A stretch of DNA of 64,000 nucleotides from Sphingomonas soli NBRC 100801 (GTDB lineage: Bacteria; Pseudomonadota; Alphaproteobacteria; Sphingomonadales; Sphingomonadaceae): contig NZ_BCTZ01000018.1 in NCBI RefSeq assembly GCF_001591025.1, forward strand, positions 54,922 through 118,921, in the 5' to 3' direction. Shown piece after piece: positions 1 to 7,019 of the stretch (positions are counted from its first letter, which is position 1; each line of letters begins with the position of its first letter). The translations under genes were made by a program, and so were the position numbers. The notes beneath the pieces are model-generated. The model worked only from the letters and a program-made list of their open reading frames with translations. It had not been told where the DNA came from and did no database searches.

Positions 1-115
1 TTCGCGAGGCGCCGGGGCCGCTGGGCGATATGCTTGAGCCTTCCTTCTCCCATTTGGATTGGCAGGCTGCGGTGGTCGCCAGCATCGGCACCAGTGCGAT
101 CGTCAACAGGCGCAT
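1..115 (-). CDS. Lipoprotein, 5' part only
   Basis: Only the first 38 codons lie in the window; the gene runs off the left edge. The ATG ending at 115 follows a GGGAGG ribosome-binding site (an in-frame ATG two codons upstream is less well spaced). The N-terminus MRLLTIALVPMLATTAAC is a short hydrophobic signal peptide ending in a lipobox-like T-A-A-C, so Cys18 is probably lipidated after signal peptidase II cleavage. The mature part begins QSKWEKEGSS and looks polar and disordered. The family cannot be recognised from so little sequence. A palindrome lies 17 bp upstream of the start, suggesting repressor control. Confidence 0.6.
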   Translation of the reverse strand, partial: MRLLTIALVPMLATTAACQSKWEKEGSSISPSGPGASR

Positions 116-132
116 TATCATCCTCCCATTAC

Positions 133-154
133 GTGTATTGCATCTCCAATACAC
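133..154. promoter_or_regulatory. Operator-like palindrome GTGTATTG-N6-CAATACAC
   Basis: Perfect 8-bp inverted repeat with a 6-bp spacer, 17 bp upstream of the minus-strand lipoprotein start. The same arms and spacer recur at 37511-37532 in front of a DUF4440-like gene, which argues for a shared DNA-binding protein. The regulator is not in this window. Confidence 0.6.
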
Positions 155-171
155 CTGCGCCGGACAAAAGA

Positions 172-203
172 AAAGGGGCGGCGAGTTTCCCCGCCGCCCC
201 TTT
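172..203 (-). terminator. Rho-independent terminator after carD
   Basis: Inverted repeat AAAGGGGCGGCG / CGCCGCCCCTTT (172-183 and 192-203) with an 8-nt loop. Read on the minus strand it is a GC stem followed by a run of T, 22 bases after the carD stop codon. Confidence 0.75.
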
Positions 204-225
204 CGTCGATCCAGGCCGGTGCGGC

Positions 226-759
226 TTAGGCCGGCACCTTGTCCTTGTTCCAGACCGCAGCTGCGACCTTGAGGATGTCGATGATCTTCACCAGCGCGGC
301 CGGCTCGTCGATCTGCTCCATCGCGGCGAGCTCGCGCGCGAGGCGCGATGCGGCGGCTTCGAAGATTTGACGCTCGGAATAGCTCTGTTCGGGCTGGTCC
401 TCGGCGCGGAACAGATCGCGGACCACTTCGGCGATCGACACCAGGTCGCCCGAATTGATCTTCGCTTCATATTCCTGCGCGCGGCGCGACCACATGGTGC
501 GCTTGATGCGCGGCTTGCCCTTCAGGGTCTCCAGCGCCTCGCGGAGCGTCTTGTCGCTCGAAAGCTTGCGCATGCCGACGCTCTCCGCCTTGTTGGTCGG
601 AACGCGCAGGGTCATTTTCTCTTTTTCGAAGCGGAGCACATACAGCTCAAGCTGCATGCCCGCGATTTCCTGCTTTTGAAGTTCGATCACACGGCCCACG
701 CCGTGCTTGGGGTAAACGACATAATCGCCGACATCGAAGGACAGCGCCTTGGCAGCCAT
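226..759 (-). CDS. carD: CarD/CdnL family RNA polymerase-binding regulator
   Basis: The 177-residue protein starts MAAKALSFDVGDYVVYPKHG. Residues about 8-65 form the Tudor-like RNA polymerase interaction domain (VGDYVVYPKHGVGRV), followed by a helical C-terminal DNA-binding part. Members of this family bind the beta subunit and stabilise open promoter complexes, notably at rRNA and growth-related promoters. The length is normal and no residues look missing. The gene is monocistronic: a terminator follows it, and 271 bp separate it from fdxA upstream. That upstream gap should hold its promoter, but I see no convincing -35/-10 pair. The ATG choice is natural because the RID domain begins directly after it. 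Confidence 0.93.
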   Translation of the reverse strand: MAAKALSFDVGDYVVYPKHGVGRVIELQKQEIAGMQLELYVLRFEKEKMTLRVPTNKAESVGMRKLSSDKTLREALETLKGKPRIKRTMWSRRAQEYEAKINSGDLVSIAEVVRDLFRAEDQPEQSYSERQIFEAAASRLARELAAMEQIDEPAALVKIIDILKVAAAVWNKDKVPA

Positions 760-1030
760 GTGCGTGCAACCTTTCCGTGAAATACAGGCCCCGACGATTG
801 CGGCGTCGGCCCGGGCGCGCTAACGGCCGGGCTGGCGGATCGGGGCAAATGAATAGTTCTCCAGGCAAAGGCCCTTATGCCTTCGTCGAAAGCTATATAG
901 CACGCTCGCAATAAAATTACCACACCCGCAAGGCCACGAAGCCACGGAAAATTACGGTTTTCCGCAGCTTTTTGCTGAATATGCGCCCATCGGGCCTGGA
1001 TTTTCGAACTTTGGGTGTGCCGACTCGGCT

Positions 1031-1366
1031 TTAGCTGCCCGAACCGGGCTCCGCCGAGAAATGCTCGATCTTGCCTTCGACGCCTTTCCAGGCATCGGCA
1101 TCGGCGGGAACGTCGCCCTTCTGCGTCACGTTCGGCCATTCTTCCGAATAGGTCTTGTTGAGTTCCAGCCACTTTTCGAGGCCATTCTCGGTGTCGGGCA
1201 GGATTGCTTCGGCCGGGCATTCGGGCTCGCAGACGCCGCAATCGATGCACTCGTTCGGATTGATGACGAGCATGTTCTCGCCCTCATAGAAGCAATCGAC
1301 GGGGCATACCTCGACGCAGTCCATATACTTGCAGCGGATGCAAGCGTCGGTGACGACATAGGTCAT
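1031..1366 (-). CDS. fdxA: FdxA-type 7Fe ferredoxin
   Basis: The 111-residue protein starts [17 protein letters not shown]. The two cysteine clusters are in place: [16 protein letters not shown] (Cys9, Cys17 and Cys21 type, for a 3Fe-4S centre) and [13 protein letters not shown] (for a 4Fe-4S centre), followed by the acidic alphaproteobacterial FdxA tail. It is a soluble low-potential electron carrier; the partner is not visible here. A longer reading frame of 22 extra codons exists, but the family begins at this Met, so I start at 1366. It lies 62 bp downstream of the S4-domain gene on the same strand, so it may share transcription with the helicase/S4 pair. Confidence 0.93.
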   Translation of the reverse strand: MTYVVTDACIRCKYMDCVEVCPVDCFYEGENMLVINPNECIDCGVCEPECPAEAILPDTENGLEKWLELNKTYSEEWPNVTQKGDVPADADAWKGVEGKIEHFSAEPGSGS

Positions 1367-1428
1367 GGCGGAACGGGCCCCTTGGAACGACTGATCGGCC
1401 CCCCTGCTATGCCGGTCGATTCCGCGCG

Positions 1429-1728
1429 TCAATCAATCGAAGCTTCCTGCGAGACATTCTCAGTTATCAGGCTCTGGTAACAGGCGCGCGCTTCGGCGGG
1501 CGGGCCGCGCCTGGCGGGCAGGGCCTCGACGCGGATGACGCAGACCTGGCCATAGAGCGGAAAGGCCAGCACCGAACCGATCCGCACCGGCACGGCGGAT
1601 CGCTCGATCCGGCGGCCATCGAGCCGCAAGGTGCCCTTTTCCGCGATCGCCTGCGCGGCGGAACGCGTCTTGGCGAGCCGCGCGAACCAGAGGAAGCGAT
1701 CGAGCCGCATCGTCGCGCCCTCAGCCAT
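1429..1728 (-). CDS. S4-domain RNA-binding protein (Hsp15-like)
   Basis: About 99 residues. An S4 RNA-binding fold begins at [20 protein letters not shown] and continues through [20 protein letters not shown], as in Hsp15/RluB-type S4 proteins. Hsp15 recycles stalled 50S subunits carrying nascent chains, so a ribosome-associated role is likely, but this is inferred from the fold. The chosen ATG at 1728 overlaps the helicase stop in an ATGGCTGA arrangement, typical of translational coupling; an internal Met (1710) is an alternative. The pairing of an S4 protein with a Suv3-like helicase suggests a shared job in RNA metabolism. Confidence 0.82.
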   Translation of the reverse strand: MAEGATMRLDRFLWFARLAKTRSAAQAIAEKGTLRLDGRRIERSAVPVRIGSVLAFPLYGQVCVIRVEALPARRGPPAEARACYQSLITENVSQEASID

Positions 1729-4261
1729 GCCGCAGGCTCGCGAGAATGGCGAAGGCATTGTCGGCTGGGGGCGGCTTGGGCGCGGCGACGGGGGTGAGCC
1801 CTTGCCAGATCCATTGCTGGGCCTCGCCTGCGCGCGCCCGCGCCGTGCGGAAGCCGAGCTGCGCCATCAGCCGGGCAAGCGTTTCCGGCTTGACCCCCAT
1901 CGACGTGGCGAGCGCGGGATCGGGCACGAAGGGCTTGCGCCCGCCTTTGCCCTTGCTCGTGCGGCTGTCATGCGCGGCGCGGGCGATGCGCTCGACCAGA
2001 TCGACGCGCACCGCCTGGGCCCCGAGCGGGCGATAGCCGTGCGGCAATTCTGCACCGGGGGCGCTTCGTGGCAACACGGTCGCACCGTCGGACGGCGCAT
2101 CCTCCAGCCCCATCCATTCGCGGCGCCAGCGCGCGGCGCGCGGCTTGAGCAACGCGGGCGCGAACAGGTCGAGCGTGCCGATCGTCACCCCCATCTTGCG
2201 AAGCGCCTTGCGCGCGTCGGGGGGCAGCGCATCGACCAGCCGGGCTGCAGCACGGCGCGGGAGCAACCCGCCCGCCTCCAGCAACAACCCGGCAAGCGCG
2301 CGCAGCTCACCGCCCGCTTGCGGATCGCGTGTTGCCGCGTCGAGCGCCACGAAAACCGGGAGGTTGCGCGCAAGCTGCGCCATCATCCAATCGTTCAGCC
2401 GGTTCTGCACCGCAGTCCGCGCGGGCGGATCGAGCACGTCGATCGCGCGATCGAGCAGGACGCGGGGGCGCGCGAGATTGGGGCCGTGTTCAACGCTGGC
2501 GACAACGGTGCTGTGCCAGGCGATGTTTCCCGGCGAGCGGCGGGAATCTCCCGGTGCGCCAGTCTGGGGAACGAAGGCGAACGCTTCGTCGCTCGCCCCC
2601 GCCAGCGCCGCGCCGCGTTTGCGATATTCCCCCGCCAGCCGTTTCTCCGCCGCCGCCAGCAGCATCTTCTTGTCGCCCATCCGCGCATCCGGATCGACGC
2701 TGAACCGGAAGCCCTGGAGCCAGCCCAGCACATGCTCCTCGACGCTCACCTCGCCTTCCGGCCCGATCGTCACCGGCAGGTTCGATGCGTCCGCGCCGAT
2801 CTGGCGGAGCAGGACGGTGGTGCGCTTGTCGACGAATCGCTGCGTCAGGCCGGCGTGGAGCGCATCGGACAATTTCTCCTCGATCGCGCGCGTGCGTTCG
2901 GCCCAGTGAGCGGGGTTCTCGAGCCAATCCTGGCGGTGCGCGATATAGGCCCAGCTGCGCGTGGCGGCGATCCGCCCAGCGATCGTCTCGACATCGCCCC
3001 CCATATTGTCGAGCCGCTGGATCTCGTCGGCGAACCAGATGTGCGGCACGTGTCCCTTGCCCTCGGACAGATGCCCGAACAGCCGCCCGACGAAGCGCGC
3101 ATGCGGATCGACGCCGAGCTTGCGGAAATCGGGCAGGCCGCACGCGGCCCAGAGCCGCGCGACCTGGCTCGGATGGCGCACCCGGTCGCGCACCCATTGC
3201 TCGTCTGCCAGCCGCTTGAGCACCGCCAGGTCGGTGGCCTGGGGCGCGGCGCGCAGCGCCTCGTGCGAGGGCTTCGCCTCCAGGCTGGCGATCAGATCGT
3301 CGATGCTGGCGAAATCGGGCTCGCCCTCGCGCCAATAGAGCTTCTCGAGCGGGCGGACGCGGTGCGCCCCGATCGCCAGCACTTCCTCGGGCGTGAACGC
3401 GTTCGGCCCCTCTTCGTGGAGCGCGCCGAAGGTTCCGTCCTTCTGGTGCCGCCCCGCGCGTCCGGCGATCTGCGCCATCTCGGCGATGGTCAGCCGGCGC
3501 TGGCGGCGTCCGTCGAACTTGCTGAGGCCGGCGAAGGCGACATGGTGAACGTCCATGTTCAGTCCCATGCCGATCGCATCGGTGGCGACGAGATAGTCGA
3601 CCTCGCCCGCCTGGAACATCTCGACCTGTGCGTTGCGGGTGCGCGGCGAAAGCGCGCCCATCACCACCGCCGCGCCGCCGCGAAGCCGCCGCAGCGCCTC
3701 CGCGACCGCATAGACTTCCTCGGCGCTGAACGCGACGATCGCGCTGCGCCGCGGCAGGCGCGAGAGCTTCTTCGCCCCGGCATAGCTGAGCGTCGAAAAG
3801 CGCGGCCGCCCGATGATCTCCGCATCGGGCACCAGCGCCTTGAGCATCGGCTTGAGCGAATCGGAGCCCAGGATCATCGTCTCGGCAAAGCCGCGCGCGC
3901 GCAGCAGCCGGTCGGTAAAGACATGGCCGCGCTCGGGATCGGCTCCCAGTTGCGCCTCGTCCAGCCCGACAAAGGCGAACTCGCGATCGCCATTGCCGCC
4001 GCCGATCGGCATGCTCTCGGCGGTGCACAGGAACCATTTGGCCTTGGGCGGCAGGATTTTCTCCTCGCCCGTCAGCAGCGCGACATTCGCCTCGCCCTTG
4101 ATCCGCACGACGCGGTCATAGACCTCGCGGGCGAGCAGTCGCAGCGGGAAGCCCATCATGCCGCTCGCGTGCCCGCACATCCGCTCGACCGCGAGATGCG
4201 TCTTGCCGGTATTGGTCGGGCCGAGCACCGCGGTGACCGGGGAACGCGCGAACTGGCTCAT
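1721..4261 (-). CDS. Suv3-like DEx(H/D) RNA helicase
   Basis: The 846-residue protein has an SF2 helicase core at its N-terminus: Walker A GPTNTGKT at residues 14-21, Walker B-like DEAQ at 101-104, the TDAIGMGLN motif V region near 227-235 and motif VI QIAGRAGR at 264-271. This pattern, and the C-terminal helical region, match the SUPV3L1/Suv3 family of mitochondrial RNA helicases and their alphaproteobacterial homologues, which unwind RNA 3' to 5' and in mitochondria feed an exoribonuclease. The last 40 residues are rich in Ala/Pro. It overlaps the downstream S4 gene by 8 bp and is the first gene of that minus-strand group. Confidence 0.9.
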   Translation of the reverse strand: MSQFARSPVTAVLGPTNTGKTHLAVERMCGHASGMMGFPLRLLAREVYDRVVRIKGEANVALLTGEEKILPPKAKWFLCTAESMPIGGGNGDREFAFVGLDEAQLGADPERGHVFTDRLLRARGFAETMILGSDSLKPMLKALVPDAEIIGRPRFSTLSYAGAKKLSRLPRRSAIVAFSAEEVYAVAEALRRLRGGAAVVMGALSPRTRNAQVEMFQAGEVDYLVATDAIGMGLNMDVHHVAFAGLSKFDGRRQRRLTIAEMAQIAGRAGRHQKDGTFGALHEEGPNAFTPEEVLAIGAHRVRPLEKLYWREGEPDFASIDDLIASLEAKPSHEALRAAPQATDLAVLKRLADEQWVRDRVRHPSQVARLWAACGLPDFRKLGVDPHARFVGRLFGHLSEGKGHVPHIWFADEIQRLDNMGGDVETIAGRIAATRSWAYIAHRQDWLENPAHWAERTRAIEEKLSDALHAGLTQRFVDKRTTVLLRQIGADASNLPVTIGPEGEVSVEEHVLGWLQGFRFSVDPDARMGDKKMLLAAAEKRLAGEYRKRGAALAGASDEAFAFVPQTGAPGDSRRSPGNIAWHSTVVASVEHGPNLARPRVLLDRAIDVLDPPARTAVQNRLNDWMMAQLARNLPVFVALDAATRDPQAGGELRALAGLLLEAGGLLPRRAAARLVDALPPDARKALRKMGVTIGTLDLFAPALLKPRAARWRREWMGLEDAPSDGATVLPRSAPGAELPHGYRPLGAQAVRVDLVERIARAAHDSRTSKGKGGRKPFVPDPALATSMGVKPETLARLMAQLGFRTARARAGEAQQWIWQGLTPVAAPKPPPADNAFAILASLRHG

Positions 4262-4420
4262 ATTATCTTCAAGATCGTCGCGACTCGCTGAAACCGCAAG
4301 CTTACGGGCTGTACCTTAGGGAAGTTAACCACATTGGTTTCGTTGGCGAAGTTGGTAAATGCCTCCCTTCATCCTTGGCAGCGCACAGCTCATCGCACGT
4401 GGGACAGCCAAAGGTGCTGC

Positions 4421-4435
4421 TTAATTTGACTTTAA
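4421..4435. promoter_or_regulatory. CtrA box TTAA-N7-TTAA
   Basis: TTAATTTGACTTTAA is an exact match to the full CtrA consensus TTAA-N7-TTAA. It lies 80 bp before the M23 endopeptidase start in a 253-bp gap between divergent genes. A second partial match, TTAACCAC (half-site TTAACCAT), lies near 4325, and a GANTC methylation site (GACTC) at 4282. CtrA control of the endopeptidase is inferred. Confidence 0.6.
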
Positions 4436-4514
4436 GAGATCGCCTACACAGTGATCTTCCCCAGAGCCGGGGGTTGCGGCCTAATTTGCGGACCGATTTT
4501 GGGGGGCGTCAGCC

Positions 4515-5993
4515 TTGTTCGTGCGTAGCGAGAGCGACAGCGAGATGACCGGAGGGGCAGGCGGGCGCGCAAGCGTTGCCGCGCCGCAGGTCTTCACCGC
4601 CAAGTTCCGCCGCCGTTTCTCCGACTTCGATGTGATGCCCGATCTCGGCTCGCGCATCGGCTCGCTCACCTGGTATCGCGGCGCGGCCACCTGCATCGGC
4701 CTGTGCGCCTTCACCCTGCTGCTGGCACCGGGCTTTGAAAACCCGATCTACGGCACCGTGCCGCCCAAGATGACCGGTGCGCAGTTCGACGCGACCCGCG
4801 CGCAATCGATCCGCCCGCTCGGGATGGGCGGCACCACCGGCTACCGCGTCGCCGCGTCGCGCCTGGTCACCCCGCTGACCGACACGCCGGAGCGGCCGAT
4901 CCTTCAATCCACCGCCAAGCTCGCATCGGGCGAGGCGCTGCTGGGCGTTCTCCAGCGCTCGGGCGTTGGCAAGGGCGACGCAAGCGCGGTCGGCGCGCTG
5001 ATCACCAAGGCCGTGGCGCTGGGCGAAATCCAGCCGGGCACGATGCTCGATCTGACGCTCGGCCGTCGCGCCGATAAGTCGCAGCCGCGCCCGCTCGAAA
5101 AGCTGGAGCTGCGCGCCCGCTTCGACCTCAAGCTCGAAGTCGCCCGCTCGGGCGGCACGCTCAGCCTCAAGGAAATCCCGATCGCAATCGACCGGACTCC
5201 GCTGCGCATCCAGGGCACGATCGGCGGCAGCCTGTATCGTTCGGCCCGCGCCGCCGGCGCGCCCGCCAAGGCGGTCGAGACCTATATCAAGACGCTTGCC
5301 AGCCGCGTGCCGGTGTCGCGGCTCGGTTCGGGCTGCAAGTTCGATATCATCATCGGCCAGGCGCGCGCCGAGACCGGCGAGGTCCAGCTCGGCAATCTGA
5401 TGTATGCCGGGGTCAGCGGCTGCGCCAACAACGTCCAGATGCTGCCCTATGAAAGCGGCGGCAAGGTCGAGTGGTATGACAGCTCGGGCAAGGGCAACAC
5501 CACCGGCATGATGGGCATGCCCGCCAATGGCCGCTTCTCCTCCAGCTTCGGCATGCGCCGTCATCCGATCCTCGGCTATGCGCGGATGCACAAGGGCGTC
5601 GATATCGCCGCCCCCTGGGGCTCGCCCGTCTATGCCGCAGCCGATGGCGTGGTGCAGGTCGCCGGGCGCAGCTCTGGTTACGGCAACCTCATCCGGCTCA
5701 GCCATGGCGGCGGCAATGGCAGCGGCTATGGCCATCTCAGCCGCATCTATGTCCGCCCGGGCCAGCATGTGCGCAAAGGGCAGCAGATCGGCGCGGTCGG
5801 CAACACCGGCATGTCGACCGGTCCGCACCTCCATTACGAATGGTACAAGAACGGCGTCGCCGTGAACCCGCGCTCGATCTCGTTCAGCTCGACCAAGCAG
5901 CTGACCGGCGGCGATCTCAGCCAGTTCCGCGCCAAGCTGAACGCGATGCTCGCCGTGCCCGTGGGGCATGGGCTGGAACGGGACGAGGACTGA
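4515..5993 (+). CDS. M23 (LytM) family zinc endopeptidase
   Basis: 492 residues if the TTG at 4515 is used; it follows a GGGGGG tract. An in-frame ATG at 4545 would remove ten residues and is a real alternative. A cytoplasmic N-terminus of about 55 residues is followed by one membrane segment (about 56-74), a long periplasmic region and a C-terminal LytM domain. Zinc ligands are visible: HKGVD (His359, Asp363) and HLH (His438, His440). Such enzymes cut peptide cross-links in peptidoglycan during growth and division. All ligands are present, so it should be active rather than an EnvC-like activator. A CtrA box upstream suggests cell-cycle timing, and a terminator follows. Confidence 0.9.
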   Translation: MFVRSESDSEMTGGAGGRASVAAPQVFTAKFRRRFSDFDVMPDLGSRIGSLTWYRGAATCIGLCAFTLLLAPGFENPIYGTVPPKMTGAQFDATRAQSIRPLGMGGTTGYRVAASRLVTPLTDTPERPILQSTAKLASGEALLGVLQRSGVGKGDASAVGALITKAVALGEIQPGTMLDLTLGRRADKSQPRPLEKLELRARFDLKLEVARSGGTLSLKEIPIAIDRTPLRIQGTIGGSLYRSARAAGAPAKAVETYIKTLASRVPVSRLGSGCKFDIIIGQARAETGEVQLGNLMYAGVSGCANNVQMLPYESGGKVEWYDSSGKGNTTGMMGMPANGRFSSSFGMRRHPILGYARMHKGVDIAAPWGSPVYAAADGVVQVAGRSSGYGNLIRLSHGGGNGSGYGHLSRIYVRPGQHVRKGQQIGAVGNTGMSTGPHLHYEWYKNGVAVNPRSISFSSTKQLTGGDLSQFRAKLNAMLAVPVGHGLERDED

Positions 5994-6012
5994 GCCTCCC
6001 GGGATGATTGTC

Positions 6013-6048
6013 GCGCGGAGCCGGCACGAAGCCGGTGCCGCGCCTTTT
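6013..6048 (+). terminator. Terminator after the M23 gene
   Basis: GC-rich hairpin (GCGCGG-A-GCCGGC, loop ACGAA, GCCGGT-G-CCGCGC) followed by CTTTT, 19 bases after the M23 stop codon. Confidence 0.65.
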
Positions 6049-6086
6049 CCCAATCTTCAACGATAGCCGGCCGCGAAACTTCTCGC

Positions 6087-6114
6087 TTGCACTGCCCGCG
6101 CGTTTGCGTAATTA
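6087..6114 (+). promoter_or_regulatory. Promoter of the ArsR-SRPBCC operon
   Basis: TTGCAC (6087-6092), 16-bp spacer, TAATTA (6109-6114). Transcription would begin at about 6121-6122, only two or three bases before the ATG at 6124, so the mRNA is probably leaderless. No Shine-Dalgarno sequence precedes the ATG. Confidence 0.5.
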
Positions 6115-6134
6115 CTGAACCATATGGTTCAGTA
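6113..6134. promoter_or_regulatory. 22-bp perfect palindrome over the arsR-like start codon
   Basis: Arms TACTGAACCAT and ATGGTTCAGTA form an uninterrupted palindrome. It covers the end of the -10 box, the likely transcription start and the ATG of the ArsR gene, the expected place for an autorepression site of a dimeric winged-helix protein. Confidence 0.7.
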
Positions 6135-6480
6135 TGTAAGCCCCCCTCTCGATCTGTCCTTCGCGGCGCTGGCCGATGCGACCCGCCGGGGGATCATCGA
6201 TCAGCTCGGGCGCGGAGAGGCGTCGATCACCAGCCTCGCCGAACGGTTCCAGATGACGCTGACCGGCGTGAAGAAGCATGTCCAGGTGCTCGAACGCGCG
6301 GGGCTCGTCGTCACGCAAAAGGTTGGGCGGGTGCGAACCTGCAAGCTCGGGGCGCGCGGTCTCGCGGCTGAAGCCGAATGGATCGAGGCGCGGCGAAAGC
6401 TCTTCGAAGCGCGCTTCGACGCGCTGGACGAAATCATCAGCGAGATGAAGCAGGAGCAAGGCAATGGATCAGCAGATTAG
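6124..6480 (+). CDS. ArsR-family winged-helix regulator
   Basis: The 118-residue protein starts MVQYVSPPLDLSFAALADAT. The ArsR-type winged helix occupies about residues 10-90 (DATRRGIIDQLGRGEASITSLAERFQMTLTGVKKHVQVLERAGLV). No metal-binding ELCVC-type motif is visible, so this is not a classical metal sensor. The type paired with SRPBCC/AHSA1 proteins is common; its ligand is unknown. It overlaps the SRPBCC gene by 17 bp, so the two are translated together. The palindrome over its own start suggests it represses its own operon. The ATG is fixed by the family alignment and by the near-leaderless promoter. Confidence 0.9.
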   Translation: MVQYVSPPLDLSFAALADATRRGIIDQLGRGEASITSLAERFQMTLTGVKKHVQVLERAGLVVTQKVGRVRTCKLGARGLAAEAEWIEARRKLFEARFDALDEIISEMKQEQGNGSAD

Positions 6481-6967
6481 CGGCACGGCGGGCGCGCAAG
6501 CCCGCACCTCGATCGAACGCAAGGGCGATCGCGAACTCGTCGTCACGCGACTCTTCGATGCGCCGCCGACTATGGTGTATCAGGCGTGGAGCCGCGCTGA
6601 ACTGTTCCAGCGCTGGTGGATGCCAAAGTCGGTGGCGGGGGTGTCGATCGTCGCATGTGACCTGGATATGCGCACCGGCGGCAAATACCGGCTGGAATTC
6701 AGTGCCGGCGGTCCTGAGACGATGGCCTTTTACGGCAAATATCTCGAAGTGATCCCGAACGAACGCATCGTCTGGACCAATGACGAAGGCGAGGAGGGCG
6801 CGATCACGACCGTCACGTTCGAGGATCGGGGCGGGAAGACGCTGCTTACCTTCCATGAAGCCTATCCCTCGGCGCGGGCGCTCGAGGAAGCCATGCAGGG
6901 CTCGGCCGCCGGACTGCCCGAGCAATTGGATCAGCTCGAGGAATTGCTTGCGAGCATGCCACGCTAG
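6464..6967 (+). CDS. SRPBCC (AHSA1-like) domain protein
   Basis: The 167-residue protein has one START/Bet v1-like hydrophobic-pocket domain. Typical family segments are visible: the opening VTRLFDAPPTMVYQAWSRAE, then LFQRWWMP, the central GGKYRLEF and the C-terminal helix ending LDQLEELLASM. Bacterial members bind small hydrophobic ligands or act as co-chaperone-like proteins; the true ligand here is unknown. It starts inside the end of the ArsR gene with GGAGCAAGGC just upstream as a possible ribosome site. The pair is likely a small ligand-responsive module, with the ArsR protein controlling supply of this protein. Confidence 0.87.
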   Translation: MDQQISGTAGAQARTSIERKGDRELVVTRLFDAPPTMVYQAWSRAELFQRWWMPKSVAGVSIVACDLDMRTGGKYRLEFSAGGPETMAFYGKYLEVIPNERIVWTNDEGEEGAITTVTFEDRGGKTLLTFHEAYPSARALEEAMQGSAAGLPEQLDQLEELLASMPR

Positions 6968-7019
6968 CGCCGTAGCTGGCGCGCACCTTGGGCGGCGCGG
7001 GGTGCCGGTCGGGTCCGGG

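Noticed and set aside
1631..4291. Long plus-strand open frame (886 codons) opposite the helicase
   Set aside because: The product is Arg/Ala/Pro-rich with no domain, and it lies exactly antisense to a clear helicase. Long antisense frames are expected in GC-rich genes.
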